Positions 26,096-34,832 of a DNA stretch of 64,000 nucleotides are shown in pieces (the stretch's first letter is position 1; the number at the start of each line of letters is the position of its first letter). The DNA comes from Leucothrix mucor DSM 2157 (GTDB taxonomy: Bacteria > Pseudomonadota > Gammaproteobacteria > Thiotrichales > Thiotrichaceae). The position numbers and the translations under genes were made by a program. The notes under the pieces were generated by a model. It did no database searches. It was not told the origin of the DNA and worked only from the letters and a program-made list of their open reading frames with translations. The stretch is from positions 4,276,501 through 4,340,500 of the forward strand of contig NZ_ATTE01000001.1 of NCBI RefSeq assembly GCF_000419525.1, read 5' to 3'.

Positions 26096-27507
26096 GCGCT
26101 AAGCCGGTCACCAATACGAATTACCGCATCCACCAGTATGTCCATATCGGATTCTTGGGTGCGGTGGTTGGTAATATTGACCCGAATCGCCAGCTCGCCA
26201 TGGAGTAGGGTCGTGGAAGGCACTGCGACACCGGTTTCCTGTAGCTCAAACACAATTTCTTCATTCAACTCGTTCATATCAGTTGTGTCAGAGCGATAGC
26301 GGAAGCAATTAATATTCAAAGGCACAGGGGCGAGAGACTCCAATTTTGGCTCCGCTTCCACACGCTTGGCTAAATAACGTGCCAGCTCAATATTGCGGTC
26401 AATCGAAGCGCCCAGCGCATCGGTGCCATGTTCGGCTAGATGCGCCCAGATCTTTAATGCATGAAAACCACGGCTGAGTTCCGGGCCATAATCCACGGCC
26501 CAAAAATCGCCGCCAGCCAAGCCACGTGATTTACTGTTGAGGTATTCCGCGCGATCGGAGAATGATTTGCGATGTGCCTGCTCATCTTTAAACAATACGC
26601 AGCCTGCGGAGTAATTCACCTGTAGCCATTTGTGGAAATCAAAGGCGAGTGAATCAGCGCGTGCCACGCCGGTTAAGCGGTCTTTCGCATATTTACTTAA
26701 GCGAGCGGTTGCGCCAAATGCGCCATCGACGTGAAACCAGAGGTTTTCAGTCTCAGCAATATCGGCAATCCCTTCCAAGTCATCAATCGCGCCCATATTA
26801 ACAGCACCAGCGGTACCCACTACGCAGAAGGGTTGCAGGCCATCGGTGCGGTCAGTATTAATTTGCTGTTGGAGCGCGGTAAGGTCCATTTCGAAGTCTT
26901 GGTTACAGGGCACTACTCGCAGCTGCTCTGAACCAATTCCTAGCATATCAAAGGCACGCTTTACGCAGGAATGTGCTTGTGCCGAGGTGTAGCCAATCAA
27001 ATGGCTATTCGCAATACCCGTTTTCGAAACGCCTTCCAGTGCTTGGTCACGCGCCACTTTTAGCGCAATGATGGTGGCGAGAGAGGTGCCGGAAACCACT
27101 AGGCCAGAGGCTGCCTCGCCAAAGCCCATCATGTCAGCACACCAGCGAATCACCTGACGCTCGACTACGGGCGCAATATGGTCGCGGCCACCGGCATTGA
27201 CATTCATCGAGGCGGCGATAATTTCCGCTAGTACGCCGCTGGGCGCGCCCGCACCATGTACCCAGCCAAAAAAGCGTGGATGCGTATTGCCAACCCCATA
27301 AGGCATGATTTGAGTGAGTAAGGACTCGGTGTCGGAGCCTTCTCTCGGTATCTCCCGATTAAATTCCTCCCGAAGTGTATCGGGTAGTGGATTCCAGACG
27401 CGTCCTTCGCTGGCTGTCAGCATTTTATCCAGACTGGCATCCAGCAAACGGTGGGCTTGTGCCCGAAAAGCGTCCCAGTCTTTCGGGTCGAGATCACCTT
27501 GGCTCAT
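26092..27507 (-). CDS. Group II PLP-dependent amino acid decarboxylase
   Basis: The enzyme (471 residues) is of the glutamate/aromatic amino acid decarboxylase fold. The PLP lysine lies in DSLAFDFHKWLQVNYSAGC, the PLP-stacking histidine region in HVDGAFGATARLSKYA, and the active site entry in GWVHGAGAPSGVLAE. It decarboxylates an amino acid in the cytoplasm; which one is not clear (aromatic, aspartate or diaminobutyrate are possible). It lies 50 bp after a class III aminotransferase gene on the same strand, so both probably serve one pathway. Confidence 0.9.
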   Translation of the reverse strand: MSQGDLDPKDWDAFRAQAHRLLDASLDKMLTASEGRVWNPLPDTLREEFNREIPREGSDTESLLTQIMPYGVGNTHPRFFGWVHGAGAPSGVLAEIIAASMNVNAGGRDHIAPVVERQVIRWCADMMGFGEAASGLVVSGTSLATIIALKVARDQALEGVSKTGIANSHLIGYTSAQAHSCVKRAFDMLGIGSEQLRVVPCNQDFEMDLTALQQQINTDRTDGLQPFCVVGTAGAVNMGAIDDLEGIADIAETENLWFHVDGAFGATARLSKYAKDRLTGVARADSLAFDFHKWLQVNYSAGCVLFKDEQAHRKSFSDRAEYLNSKSRGLAGGDFWAVDYGPELSRGFHALKIWAHLAEHGTDALGASIDRNIELARYLAKRVEAEPKLESLAPVPLNINCFRYRSDTTDMNELNEEIVFELQETGVAVPSTTLLHGELAIRVNITNHRTQESDMDILVDAVIRIGDRLSA

Positions 27508-27557
27508 AGTTTGTCCTTATCTAGGGTTGGCAATTGGTTGGTAATCGCGGGATGGGG

Positions 27558-28883
27558 TTAAGCCGGTAAGCTTAGCTTAATGGCGGTCGACAACTTTCCA
27601 ACTAACTCATCAATTTGCGCAGGCTCTATAATGAAAGGCGGTGCCAGTAATACATGGTCGCCGTTTTCACCGTCGATAGTGCCGCTCATAGGGTAGCAAA
27701 TCAAGCCTTCTGCAAAAGCCGCTGATTTTATCTTTTTAGCCAGCTGATGACGCGTTTCAAACGGTGTTTTGGTGTCACGATCAGCCACTAATTCAATGCC
27801 TTGGAATAAGCCACGTCCGCGAATGTCACCAATGTGTGGGTGGTCGCCAAATTCAGCTCGTAGGGCTTTATCTAATAGCGCACCCATCTCATTCACGCGT
27901 GCGATTAAATTGCGATCGAGCAAGCTATTGAGTACAGCTAAGCTAGCGGCGCAGGCAGTGGCATGTCCCATATACGTATGGCCGTGCTGGAAGAAGCCTG
28001 AGCCATTTTCGATTGCACTGTAAATCGTGTCAGTACACATCATTGCACCAATGGGTTGATAACCTGCACCTAAGCCTTTGGCAACGGTGACGATATCGGG
28101 TGAAATGCCATCTTGTTCGCAGGCAAATAAACTACCGGTACGACCCATGCCGCACATGACTTCATCCAGAATCAGCAGGACGCCGTATTGATCGCAAATT
28201 TCACGAATGCGTTTGAAGTAGCCTTCAACAGCAGGTACGGCACCGGCGGTTGCGCCAACCACCGGTTCTGCTAAAAAGGCGACGACGGTATCTGGCCCTA
28301 AGCGCAGTAATTCTTGCTCTAACTCATTTGCCACACGCTGACCGTATTCAAAACTGGTTTCATCGCTGCGTTGATCGCGGTAAGCATAGCAAGGGGAGAT
28401 GTGAGTGGTATCAATCATCATCGGTTTGAATGGCTTACGACGCCATTCGTTACCACCGGTTGCCAGCGCCCCGAGTGTATTGCCGTGATAGCTTTGACGC
28501 CTGGCAATTAATTTGGTGCGTTGTGGTTGACCAATTTCCAGAAAATACTGACGGGCTAATTTGATGGCTGCTTCAACGGCTTCGGAGCCGCCAGACACAA
28601 AGTAAACCCGATCAATGCCGGCCGGTGCGTTTTCAATCAGTAAATCAGCCAGTACTTCCGCAGGTTCTGAGGTGAAAAAGCCCGTGTGAGCAAATGGCAT
28701 GGCATCGATTTGTGCGTGAATGGCCGCTTTTACCGCAGGGTCACTATGCCCTAAACACGACACCGCCGCTCCGCCTGAACCATCCAGATAGCGCTTACCA
28801 TTAGCATCAATCAAATAGCATCCGTCACCCGCTACCGCAGTGGGAAGTGCGGATTTAGTGTGACGTGGAAAAACGTGGTTCAT
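27558..28883 (-). CDS. Class III aminotransferase
   Basis: The protein has 441 residues. The class III fold is clear from VYFVSGGSEAVEAAIKLARQ, the substrate pocket YHGNTLGALATGGN, LILDEVMCGMGRTGSLF and the PLP lysine in DIVTVAKGLGAGYQPIGAMM. Such enzymes move amino groups between omega-amino compounds and pyruvate or 2-oxoglutarate. It is the first gene of a pair with the decarboxylase. A promoter reading left lies at about 28921-28948. The start region NHVFPRHTKSALPT is not typical of diaminobutyrate transaminase, so I do not name a substrate. Confidence 0.9.
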   Translation of the reverse strand: MNHVFPRHTKSALPTAVAGDGCYLIDANGKRYLDGSGGAAVSCLGHSDPAVKAAIHAQIDAMPFAHTGFFTSEPAEVLADLLIENAPAGIDRVYFVSGGSEAVEAAIKLARQYFLEIGQPQRTKLIARRQSYHGNTLGALATGGNEWRRKPFKPMMIDTTHISPCYAYRDQRSDETSFEYGQRVANELEQELLRLGPDTVVAFLAEPVVGATAGAVPAVEGYFKRIREICDQYGVLLILDEVMCGMGRTGSLFACEQDGISPDIVTVAKGLGAGYQPIGAMMCTDTIYSAIENGSGFFQHGHTYMGHATACAASLAVLNSLLDRNLIARVNEMGALLDKALRAEFGDHPHIGDIRGRGLFQGIELVADRDTKTPFETRHQLAKKIKSAAFAEGLICYPMSGTIDGENGDHVLLAPPFIIEPAQIDELVGKLSTAIKLSLPA

Positions 28884-28920
28884 GGGGTATCTGCCTGAAA
28901 AAAGGAGTTATAAAGTATTC

Positions 28921-28948
28921 ATAATACGTTCATTTCATCTTTTGACAA
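28921..28948 (-). promoter_or_regulatory. Candidate promoter for the aminotransferase-decarboxylase pair
   Basis: On the minus strand, TTGTCA (28943-28948) and TATTAT (28921-28926) are spaced 16 bp, close to sigma-70 consensus. They lie about 40 bp upstream of the aminotransferase ATG at 28883. Confidence 0.45.
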
Positions 28949-29022
28949 GCATTGTGACAAGTGTAACAATCGATTAAGATTTATCAAGGAATCTGGACTG
29001 AGCACCGTCACACCTCCTGATC

Positions 29023-29049
29023 TTGCAGGCGTTAATTTTAGGGTATAGT
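29023..29049 (+). promoter_or_regulatory. Candidate promoter for the second TAXI receptor gene
   Basis: TTGCAG (29023-29028) and TATAGT (29044-29049) lie 15 bp apart, about 110 bp before the receptor ATG at 29157. The spacing is slightly short. The 273-bp divergent region has no gene. Confidence 0.3.
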
Positions 29050-29156
29050 GACTACGCGTGATCCCGCAATTAGGATCATTTATAAAAAAAATAATCAGTT
29101 TCACTGGGTTTACACCAGAATCATTTTATCGTTTTTTGAAGGAGAGAAAAGAACCT

Positions 29157-30128
29157 ATGATTAAGTTTAAGCATTTGGTAATGGGCGGTGCATTGGCGTT
29201 GACTGTCGGCGCAACAGCTCAAGCAGCTGATCAGCAATTTATTTCAATCGGAACCGGTGGCGTAACCGGCGTTTACTACCCAACAGGTGGTGCAATCTGC
29301 CGTTTGGTAAACAAGGGTCGTAAAGAGCACGGTATTCGTTGTTCTGCAGAGTCAACGGGTGGTTCAGTTTATAACATCAACACTATTCGCTCTGGTGAGT
29401 TGGAGTTCGGTGTTGCTCAGTCAGATTGGCAGTACCATGCATACAATGGTACTTCAAAGTTTGAAGAAGCGGGTAAGTTCGACAAGCTACGTGCTATGTT
29501 CTCTGTTCACCCAGAGCCGTTCACATTGGTTGTTCGTGCAGATAGCGGTATCAAGACATTTCAAGACCTGAAGGGCAAGCGTGTAAACGTGGGTAACCCA
29601 GGTTCTGGCCAGCGTGCGACCACTGAAGTTGCAATGGAAGCATTTGGCATGAAGATGGATGACCTGTCTTTGGCTGCTGAGCTGAAAGGTTCAGAAATGT
29701 CTCAAGCAATTTGTGATAACAAGATCGATGCAATGATCTATACAATCGGTCATCCTGCAGCAGCAATCACTGAAGCGACTAATACCTGTGATGTGAAGCT
29801 GATCAACGTTAGCGGTCCTGAGATCGATAAGCTGGTTGCTGATAACCCGTTCTATCGCGTTGCGACTATCCCAGGTGGCATGTACAAGGGCACAGATGAA
29901 GAAATCACTACCTTTGGTGTTGGTGCAACCTTCGTAAGCTCTAGCGATGTACCAGAAGAGATTGGTTACATTGTTGCTAAAGCGGTATTCGATAACATCG
30001 ATGACTTCAGAAAGTTACACCCTGCGTTTGCTAACCTGAAAGAAAGCGAGATGATCAAAGACGGTCTGTCTGCTCCAATTCATGATGGCGCGATGAAGTA
30101 CTACAAAGAGCGCAAGTGGGTTGAATGA
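29157..30128 (+). CDS. TAXI family TRAP transporter solute-binding protein, second copy
   Basis: The protein has 323 residues with a signal peptide ending near GATAQAAD, then FISIGTGGVTGVYYPTGGAI, the hallmark start of TAXI receptors. GSVYNINTIRSGELEFGVAQ and GKRVNVGNPGSGQRATTE are further family stretches. The ATG at 29157 follows AAGGAG at 29139-29144. An upstream ATG-like opening at 29058 is not used, since the signal peptide starts here. A strong hairpin before the permease gene would let the receptor be made in excess. It is only distantly similar to the receptor at 2378. Confidence 0.93.
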   Translation: MIKFKHLVMGGALALTVGATAQAADQQFISIGTGGVTGVYYPTGGAICRLVNKGRKEHGIRCSAESTGGSVYNINTIRSGELEFGVAQSDWQYHAYNGTSKFEEAGKFDKLRAMFSVHPEPFTLVVRADSGIKTFQDLKGKRVNVGNPGSGQRATTEVAMEAFGMKMDDLSLAAELKGSEMSQAICDNKIDAMIYTIGHPAAAITEATNTCDVKLINVSGPEIDKLVADNPFYRVATIPGGMYKGTDEEITTFGVGATFVSSSDVPEEIGYIVAKAVFDNIDDFRKLHPAFANLKESEMIKDGLSAPIHDGAMKYYKERKWVE

Positions 30129-30158
30129 TCCCAGCTCTAGTTTGACATAAGGTACACC

Positions 30159-30185
30159 AAATACAGCCCGTTACGGGCTGTATTT
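30159..30185 (+). terminator. Strong hairpin between TAXI receptor and permease genes
   Basis: A perfect 12-bp stem (AAATACAGCCCG at 30159-30170 and its complement at 30174-30185) has a 3-nt loop. Only a few T follow. It is likely a partial terminator or an mRNA-stabilising hairpin that raises receptor over permease output. Confidence 0.65.
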
Positions 30186-30224
30186 GTTTCAAAATCAGTA
30201 TCATGTTTTAACAGGGAGTTGTTT

Positions 30225-32873
30225 ATGTCTACACAAGACGAGCGGTCAGCCGTTGAGGCAATAGACCATAGTCAGCCCGACTTGGCGGCCTTTGAAGCGG
30301 CCGACAGTGGTGGGCGCAAAGCGACCGGTGTGGCTGGCACCGTCGTGGTGGTTATGGCCTTTATTTGGTCGTTGTTTCAGTTATATATTTCCTCAAGTGT
30401 GCCGTATTGGGTCACTGAAAACTTTGGCTTTAATGCCGTTTTTAATAGTTCTGAAAGTCGGGTTATTCACTTGGCTTTTGCCATGGCGTTGACCATGCTC
30501 TCTTATCCGTTATTCAAAAATAGCCCCAAAGACCGCGTGCCGGTGTATGACTGGGTATTGGCGGCGATTGGAGCATCCACCTGTTTTTACCTGATCTTCT
30601 TTAAGCTGGATATCGCTACACGTGCAGGTTTGCCAACCACCGCTGATTTGATTATGTCGGCGGTTGGTTTAATTGCGTTGGCGATTGCGGTGTATCGCGC
30701 ATTGGGTCTGCCAATGCTGATTGTGGCAGGTGTATTCGTATTCTACGTATTCTTTGGTCATCTGAGCTGGATGCCTGAAGCAGTGCAGTGGAAGGGCGCG
30801 TCATTCGGTAAAGCGATGTGGCATTACTGGATGCAAGGGGAAGGGGTGTTTGGTGTTGCCCTAAGTGTTTCCGCTTCGATGATCTTCCTGTTTGTATTGT
30901 TTGGTGCGTTGCTGGAACGAGCGGGTGCAGGTAACTACTTTATCAAGTTGGCCTTTGGTCTGTTAGGTCACCTACGTGGTGGTCCGGCTAAAGCGGCAGT
31001 TATCGCCTCTGCCTTAAGTGGTATCTACTCTGGCTCGTCAATTGCTAACGTAGTCACCACCGGTACGTTCACCATTCCATTGATGAAGCGTACTGGCTTT
31101 AGTGCTGAAAAGGCGGGTGCGGTAGAGGTTGCCTCATCCACCAATGGACAGCTGACGCCACCAGTTATGGGTGCAGCCGCCTTCCTGATTTCAGAATTCA
31201 CCGGTATTAGCTATCCGGAAATCATTAAGCACGCCATGTTACCGGCGTTGATTTCTTATATTGCACTGGTTTATATCGTGCATTTGGAAGCGCTTAAGCT
31301 GAACTTGCGAGGTATGGAGCGTCCACCAAGCCACTTGAATGCGATGCAGAAAATGATCGGCTTCCTGTTTGGCTTTATCAGCTTTATGTTGATGGGTGCC
31401 ATTGTGTACTGGGGCTTGGGCTGGATCAAAGTAGCTTATCCTGGCATGACCATTTGGGGTGCTGCAGGAATCTTCCTAGTCGTATATTTGGTTCTGATTG
31501 CGCTGGCTGCAAAACGTCCTGATCTGGAAGTTGATGATCCAAATGCTGAACTGATCACCTTGCCAAAACCGGGTGAGGTGGCCATGACCGGCTTGTACTT
31601 TGTACTGCCAATCATTGTATTGCTGTGGTGCATTTTGATCGAGCGTCTATCACCATCGCTGTCGGCTTTCTGGGCCAGTGTGGCAATGATCTTCGTGGTA
31701 CTGACTCAGCACATGCTGAAGTCATTCTTCCGCGGCAAGATTGCCATTGTTAGCGACCTTTGGTTAGGTCTGTGTGACTTCTGGGAAGGTATGGTCTCCG
31801 GCGCACGCAGTATGATGCCAATCGGTGTTGCAACTGCAGTTGCCGGTATCATTATCGGAACAGTCTCGCTAACGGGTGCTCATCAGGTCGTGGGTGAATT
31901 CGTTGAATTCCTATCCGGCGGTAATTTGATTCTGATGCTGTTCTTAGTGGCAGTGATGAGTCTGATTCTGGGTATGGGTCTGCCAACAACGGCTAACTAC
32001 ATTGTTGTGTCATCGCTGATGGCGCCAGTAATCGTTACCGTGGGCGCACAATCTGGACTGGTCGTGCCATTAGTGGCCGTTCACATGTTCGTGTTCTACT
32101 TCGGTATTTTGGCGGATGATACGCCTCCGGTTGGTTTGGCAGCATTTGCGGCCTCAGCGATTTCGGGTGGAGATCCAATCAAGACTGGTTTGCAGGGCTT
32201 TGCCTACGATATCCGGACCGCGCTGTTGCCGTTCCTGTTTATCTTCAATACCGAGCTACTGTTGATCGATGTGACCTGGTACAAAGCGATCTTTGTGTTC
32301 ATTGTCGGTACGGTGGCGATGCTGTTATTCGCCGCTGCGACTCAGGGTTACTTCATGGCTAAAAGCCGGATTTGGGAGACTGTGGCACTGGTGCTGATTG
32401 CCTTTACCTTATTCCGTCCGGGCTACTGGTTGGATCAGGTTGATCCGCCGTACCTTGAAAAAGATGGTACTCAGGTGGTTCAACTTGCCGAAGCCAATGG
32501 GGTTGGTAAGCCGCTTCGTATGGAGATCACCGGACCTGATTTTGATGATGTCGATAAAATGACACAAATCACCATCATGGCTAACTTAGGTGCCGAGGGC
32601 GATGGCCTTGCTAAGTTGAGTGGTGCGGGCCTCACGGTCATGGAAGAAGATGGCATCGCAAAACTGGATGAGCCGATGGCTGGAACGCCATTCTTTAATA
32701 CGCTTCAGATGTTTGATTTTTACGCGGATGAGCCGGTTAAGGTTAATCGCGTTGATATCCCTGCTGAGCGTATCGCTAAGGAAGTGTTCTATTTCCCCGC
32801 ATTGCTATTGCTAGCTCTGGTGGTGTTTTTCCAGCGACGTAGACAGACTCAGCCTGCATTTTGGGGTAAGTAA
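30225..32873 (+). CDS. TRAP transporter permease, 4TM/12TM fusion with C-terminal DUF3394-like part
   Basis: This is a large inner-membrane protein of 882 residues. A hydrophilic N-terminus of about 40 residues is followed by DctQ-like helices and a DctM-like domain with GSSIANVVTTGTFTIPLMK, LILGMGLPTTANYIVVSSLM and ADDTPPVGLAAFAASAISGG. A further soluble segment of about 120 residues (DUF3394-like) ends in one more membrane helix. The ATG at 30225 follows GGGAG by 6 nt. It works with the receptor encoded upstream to import a carboxylate by ion symport. It is longer than the permease at 451 because of the C-terminal domain. Confidence 0.92.
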   Translation: MSTQDERSAVEAIDHSQPDLAAFEAADSGGRKATGVAGTVVVVMAFIWSLFQLYISSSVPYWVTENFGFNAVFNSSESRVIHLAFAMALTMLSYPLFKNSPKDRVPVYDWVLAAIGASTCFYLIFFKLDIATRAGLPTTADLIMSAVGLIALAIAVYRALGLPMLIVAGVFVFYVFFGHLSWMPEAVQWKGASFGKAMWHYWMQGEGVFGVALSVSASMIFLFVLFGALLERAGAGNYFIKLAFGLLGHLRGGPAKAAVIASALSGIYSGSSIANVVTTGTFTIPLMKRTGFSAEKAGAVEVASSTNGQLTPPVMGAAAFLISEFTGISYPEIIKHAMLPALISYIALVYIVHLEALKLNLRGMERPPSHLNAMQKMIGFLFGFISFMLMGAIVYWGLGWIKVAYPGMTIWGAAGIFLVVYLVLIALAAKRPDLEVDDPNAELITLPKPGEVAMTGLYFVLPIIVLLWCILIERLSPSLSAFWASVAMIFVVLTQHMLKSFFRGKIAIVSDLWLGLCDFWEGMVSGARSMMPIGVATAVAGIIIGTVSLTGAHQVVGEFVEFLSGGNLILMLFLVAVMSLILGMGLPTTANYIVVSSLMAPVIVTVGAQSGLVVPLVAVHMFVFYFGILADDTPPVGLAAFAASAISGGDPIKTGLQGFAYDIRTALLPFLFIFNTELLLIDVTWYKAIFVFIVGTVAMLLFAAATQGYFMAKSRIWETVALVLIAFTLFRPGYWLDQVDPPYLEKDGTQVVQLAEANGVGKPLRMEITGPDFDDVDKMTQITIMANLGAEGDGLAKLSGAGLTVMEEDGIAKLDEPMAGTPFFNTLQMFDFYADEPVKVNRVDIPAERIAKEVFYFPALLLLALVVFFQRRRQTQPAFWGK

Positions 32874-32896
32874 TCCCTTAAGTTAAATGGCTGAAT

Positions 32897-32944
32897 AAGC
32901 CCCGATCGTCTGAGTGCTTTAGCGCAGGTGGTCGGGGCTTTTTT
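32897..32944 (+). terminator. Rho-independent terminator after TRAP permease gene
   Basis: AAGCCCCGA (32897-32905) pairs with TCGGGGCTT (32932-32940) and is followed by a T-run to 32944. The 26-nt loop can itself fold. Confidence 0.8.
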
Positions 32945-33084
32945 GTGCCCTCAAATTTAGCGGCTTATGGCTTAATCCCTTATTTTTAATGTACTTAGAT
33001 TGATATAGTGACCGATTATATTTCTTCAATGCCTATAAATGTGCTAGTTTTTATGCAAAGATGAACGGGCACTTATAAGTTTTT

Positions 33085-33125
33085 TTGATGAATTCACAGG
33101 GGTGATTTGAAGCATGATTCATCAA
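33085..33125. promoter_or_regulatory. Inverted repeat upstream of the diguanylate cyclase gene
   Basis: TTGATGAAT (33085-33093) and ATTCATCAA (33117-33125) form a perfect 9-bp inverted repeat around 23 bp that include AGGGGTGA. It lies 40 bp before the ATG at 33165. It could be an operator or an mRNA hairpin. The rest of this 220-bp region is AT-rich without a gene. Confidence 0.4.
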
Positions 33126-33164
33126 TTAAATAACCACTTTAATCACCTTAGATAAGTCAGCGCG

Positions 33165-34832
33165 ATGGATAATAATAAATGGCCGCTCGCTAAAATTACC
33201 TTTATTGCACTACTGTGTTTGCAGGTTGTAACGGTGGGTCTAATTCTCTTAATTAGTCATCTCTGGAATGAAGAAGCGTTCCTGAAACACGTCCGTGTGC
33301 TTATGGATTCTGTTGCTAACCAGTCGAATCAAAGTGTTGAGGGCCTACTAGACCCCGCTGAAAGAGCGCTTGAGCTAGCACAGTTTGTGGTTAAGTCTGG
33401 CGTGATTACTCCGGAGAAAGCTGGAAATCTTGAGCCTTATCTACTCAGTGTCCTTAAAAATAACCCTAATCTTTCCAGCCTGAATTTTGGCTGGAATAAT
33501 GGCGATTTGTTGGCAGTAAGCCGCTTGGGTGGGTGGAATGATCCTCCATTCACGAGTCAGTTTATTACGGCATCTGCAACGCCAGAAGAGGGTAACCGTA
33601 CCACCACCTCTCGGCAGGACTCATTTGAGACCATTAGCCAAACAACCGATGGAGTTGTTTACGATGTGCGAGATGAGGCGTGGTTCAAAAATGCCAAAGA
33701 GGGCAAGTGGGAATGGACGCCCCCTTCATACAACTTGCCAAAACCTAGAGTGACTGTTTCGGCCCCAATTTTTGCTCCCTCGGGTGACAAGCTGGGTGTA
33801 TTGGCCGTGAGTATTTCGATTGATAACCTTTCCGATAATTTAAACAGAAATGATTTAAGCCCGAATAGCTCAGCCTTAGTTGCGAATGATGAAAACCATT
33901 TGATCTCACATTCTGACCGTGAAGTGGGTCTGGCTGATGAGAATGATATGTCGCGCTTTGAGATAGCGGGCTTCGGTGATGATGGCATTGTCTATGCGCT
34001 AAAAGCGTTGTATGCCAATGGCGACAAGTTCGTTTCAAAAGAAATTCGGCGGGTGACTTATGACTTTCATGGGGAAACCTATCATGCTGTATTTCACTCC
34101 TATACCAAGTCTGGTTTGGATTGGACTGTGGTTATTATGGCGCCGGAAAGTGACTTTATTCACGGTATTCGTAGTGCTCAAAATCGGCAGATTTTAATTG
34201 TGGTTTCCTTAAGCTTTTTGATTACCCTAATTGCATTTATGGTTGCGTTGAGGTTTTTAAAGCCAGTGGACGAACTTCAGGAGAGCATCCTAAGAAACCA
34301 GCTGACAGGGCTTTATAACCGACGTGCTTTGGATACTTTAGGCAATGGCATGATACTGGAGGCGCGTCGTAAAGAGTTATCGGTATCCGTGGCGATGATT
34401 GATATTGATCGCTTTAAGCGCATTAATGATACCTACGGCCATCCGGTGGGCGATGAAGTCTTGGTTACCATTAGCCAGCGCATGCAAAACGTATTGAAGA
34501 AGACTGATATTTTAGTGCGCTATGGTGGTGAAGAGTTTGCGTTGATGATGGTTGGCGCTAACTTAAGTGAGGCCCGCCAAATTTGTGAGCGCATTCGGGT
34601 GGCGGTTGCGGCTGATCCGGTATTGACCGAAGCCGGCGCGATACAGGTTAGTGTGAGTATTGGTGTGCAGGAAATTCCGGAGTTTGAAGAAGAGTTTGCC
34701 TCATCTTTAAGTTTGGCGGATCAGGCTTTGTTTGTGGCAAAACGATCGGGCCGTAACCAAGTGTGTGACCCTTCTGATTTAGATCGTCCGGAGCCTACTA
34801 AAGCAAGTGCTTCTAAGCCGGTCAGTGCTTAG
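33165..34832 (+). CDS. Diguanylate cyclase with periplasmic Cache-type sensor
   Basis: The protein has 555 residues: a membrane helix at about 10-30, a periplasmic double-Cache-like sensor to about 340, a second helix, then a GGDEF domain (about 385-545). The catalytic motif is GGEEF (residues 454-458), with RFKRINDTYGHPVGDEVL before it, so it should make cyclic di-GMP. The usual product-inhibition RxxD upstream of the motif reads KKTD here, so feedback control may be absent. The tail is short and rich in serine, lysine and alanine. It stands alone and overlaps the convergent MBL gene by 4 bp at its end. Confidence 0.92.
   Translation: MDNNKWPLAKITFIALLCLQVVTVGLILLISHLWNEEAFLKHVRVLMDSVANQSNQSVEGLLDPAERALELAQFVVKSGVITPEKAGNLEPYLLSVLKNNPNLSSLNFGWNNGDLLAVSRLGGWNDPPFTSQFITASATPEEGNRTTTSRQDSFETISQTTDGVVYDVRDEAWFKNAKEGKWEWTPPSYNLPKPRVTVSAPIFAPSGDKLGVLAVSISIDNLSDNLNRNDLSPNSSALVANDENHLISHSDREVGLADENDMSRFEIAGFGDDGIVYALKALYANGDKFVSKEIRRVTYDFHGETYHAVFHSYTKSGLDWTVVIMAPESDFIHGIRSAQNRQILIVVSLSFLITLIAFMVALRFLKPVDELQESILRNQLTGLYNRRALDTLGNGMILEARRKELSVSVAMIDIDRFKRINDTYGHPVGDEVLVTISQRMQNVLKKTDILVRYGGEEFALMMVGANLSEARQICERIRVAVAADPVLTEAGAIQVSVSIGVQEIPEFEEEFASSLSLADQALFVAKRSGRNQVCDPSDLDRPEPTKASASKPVSA

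Noticed and set aside
26092-28883. Diaminobutyrate aminotransferase and decarboxylase (dat-ddc)
   Set aside because: The aminotransferase start and pocket do not look like Dat, so I kept general family names.
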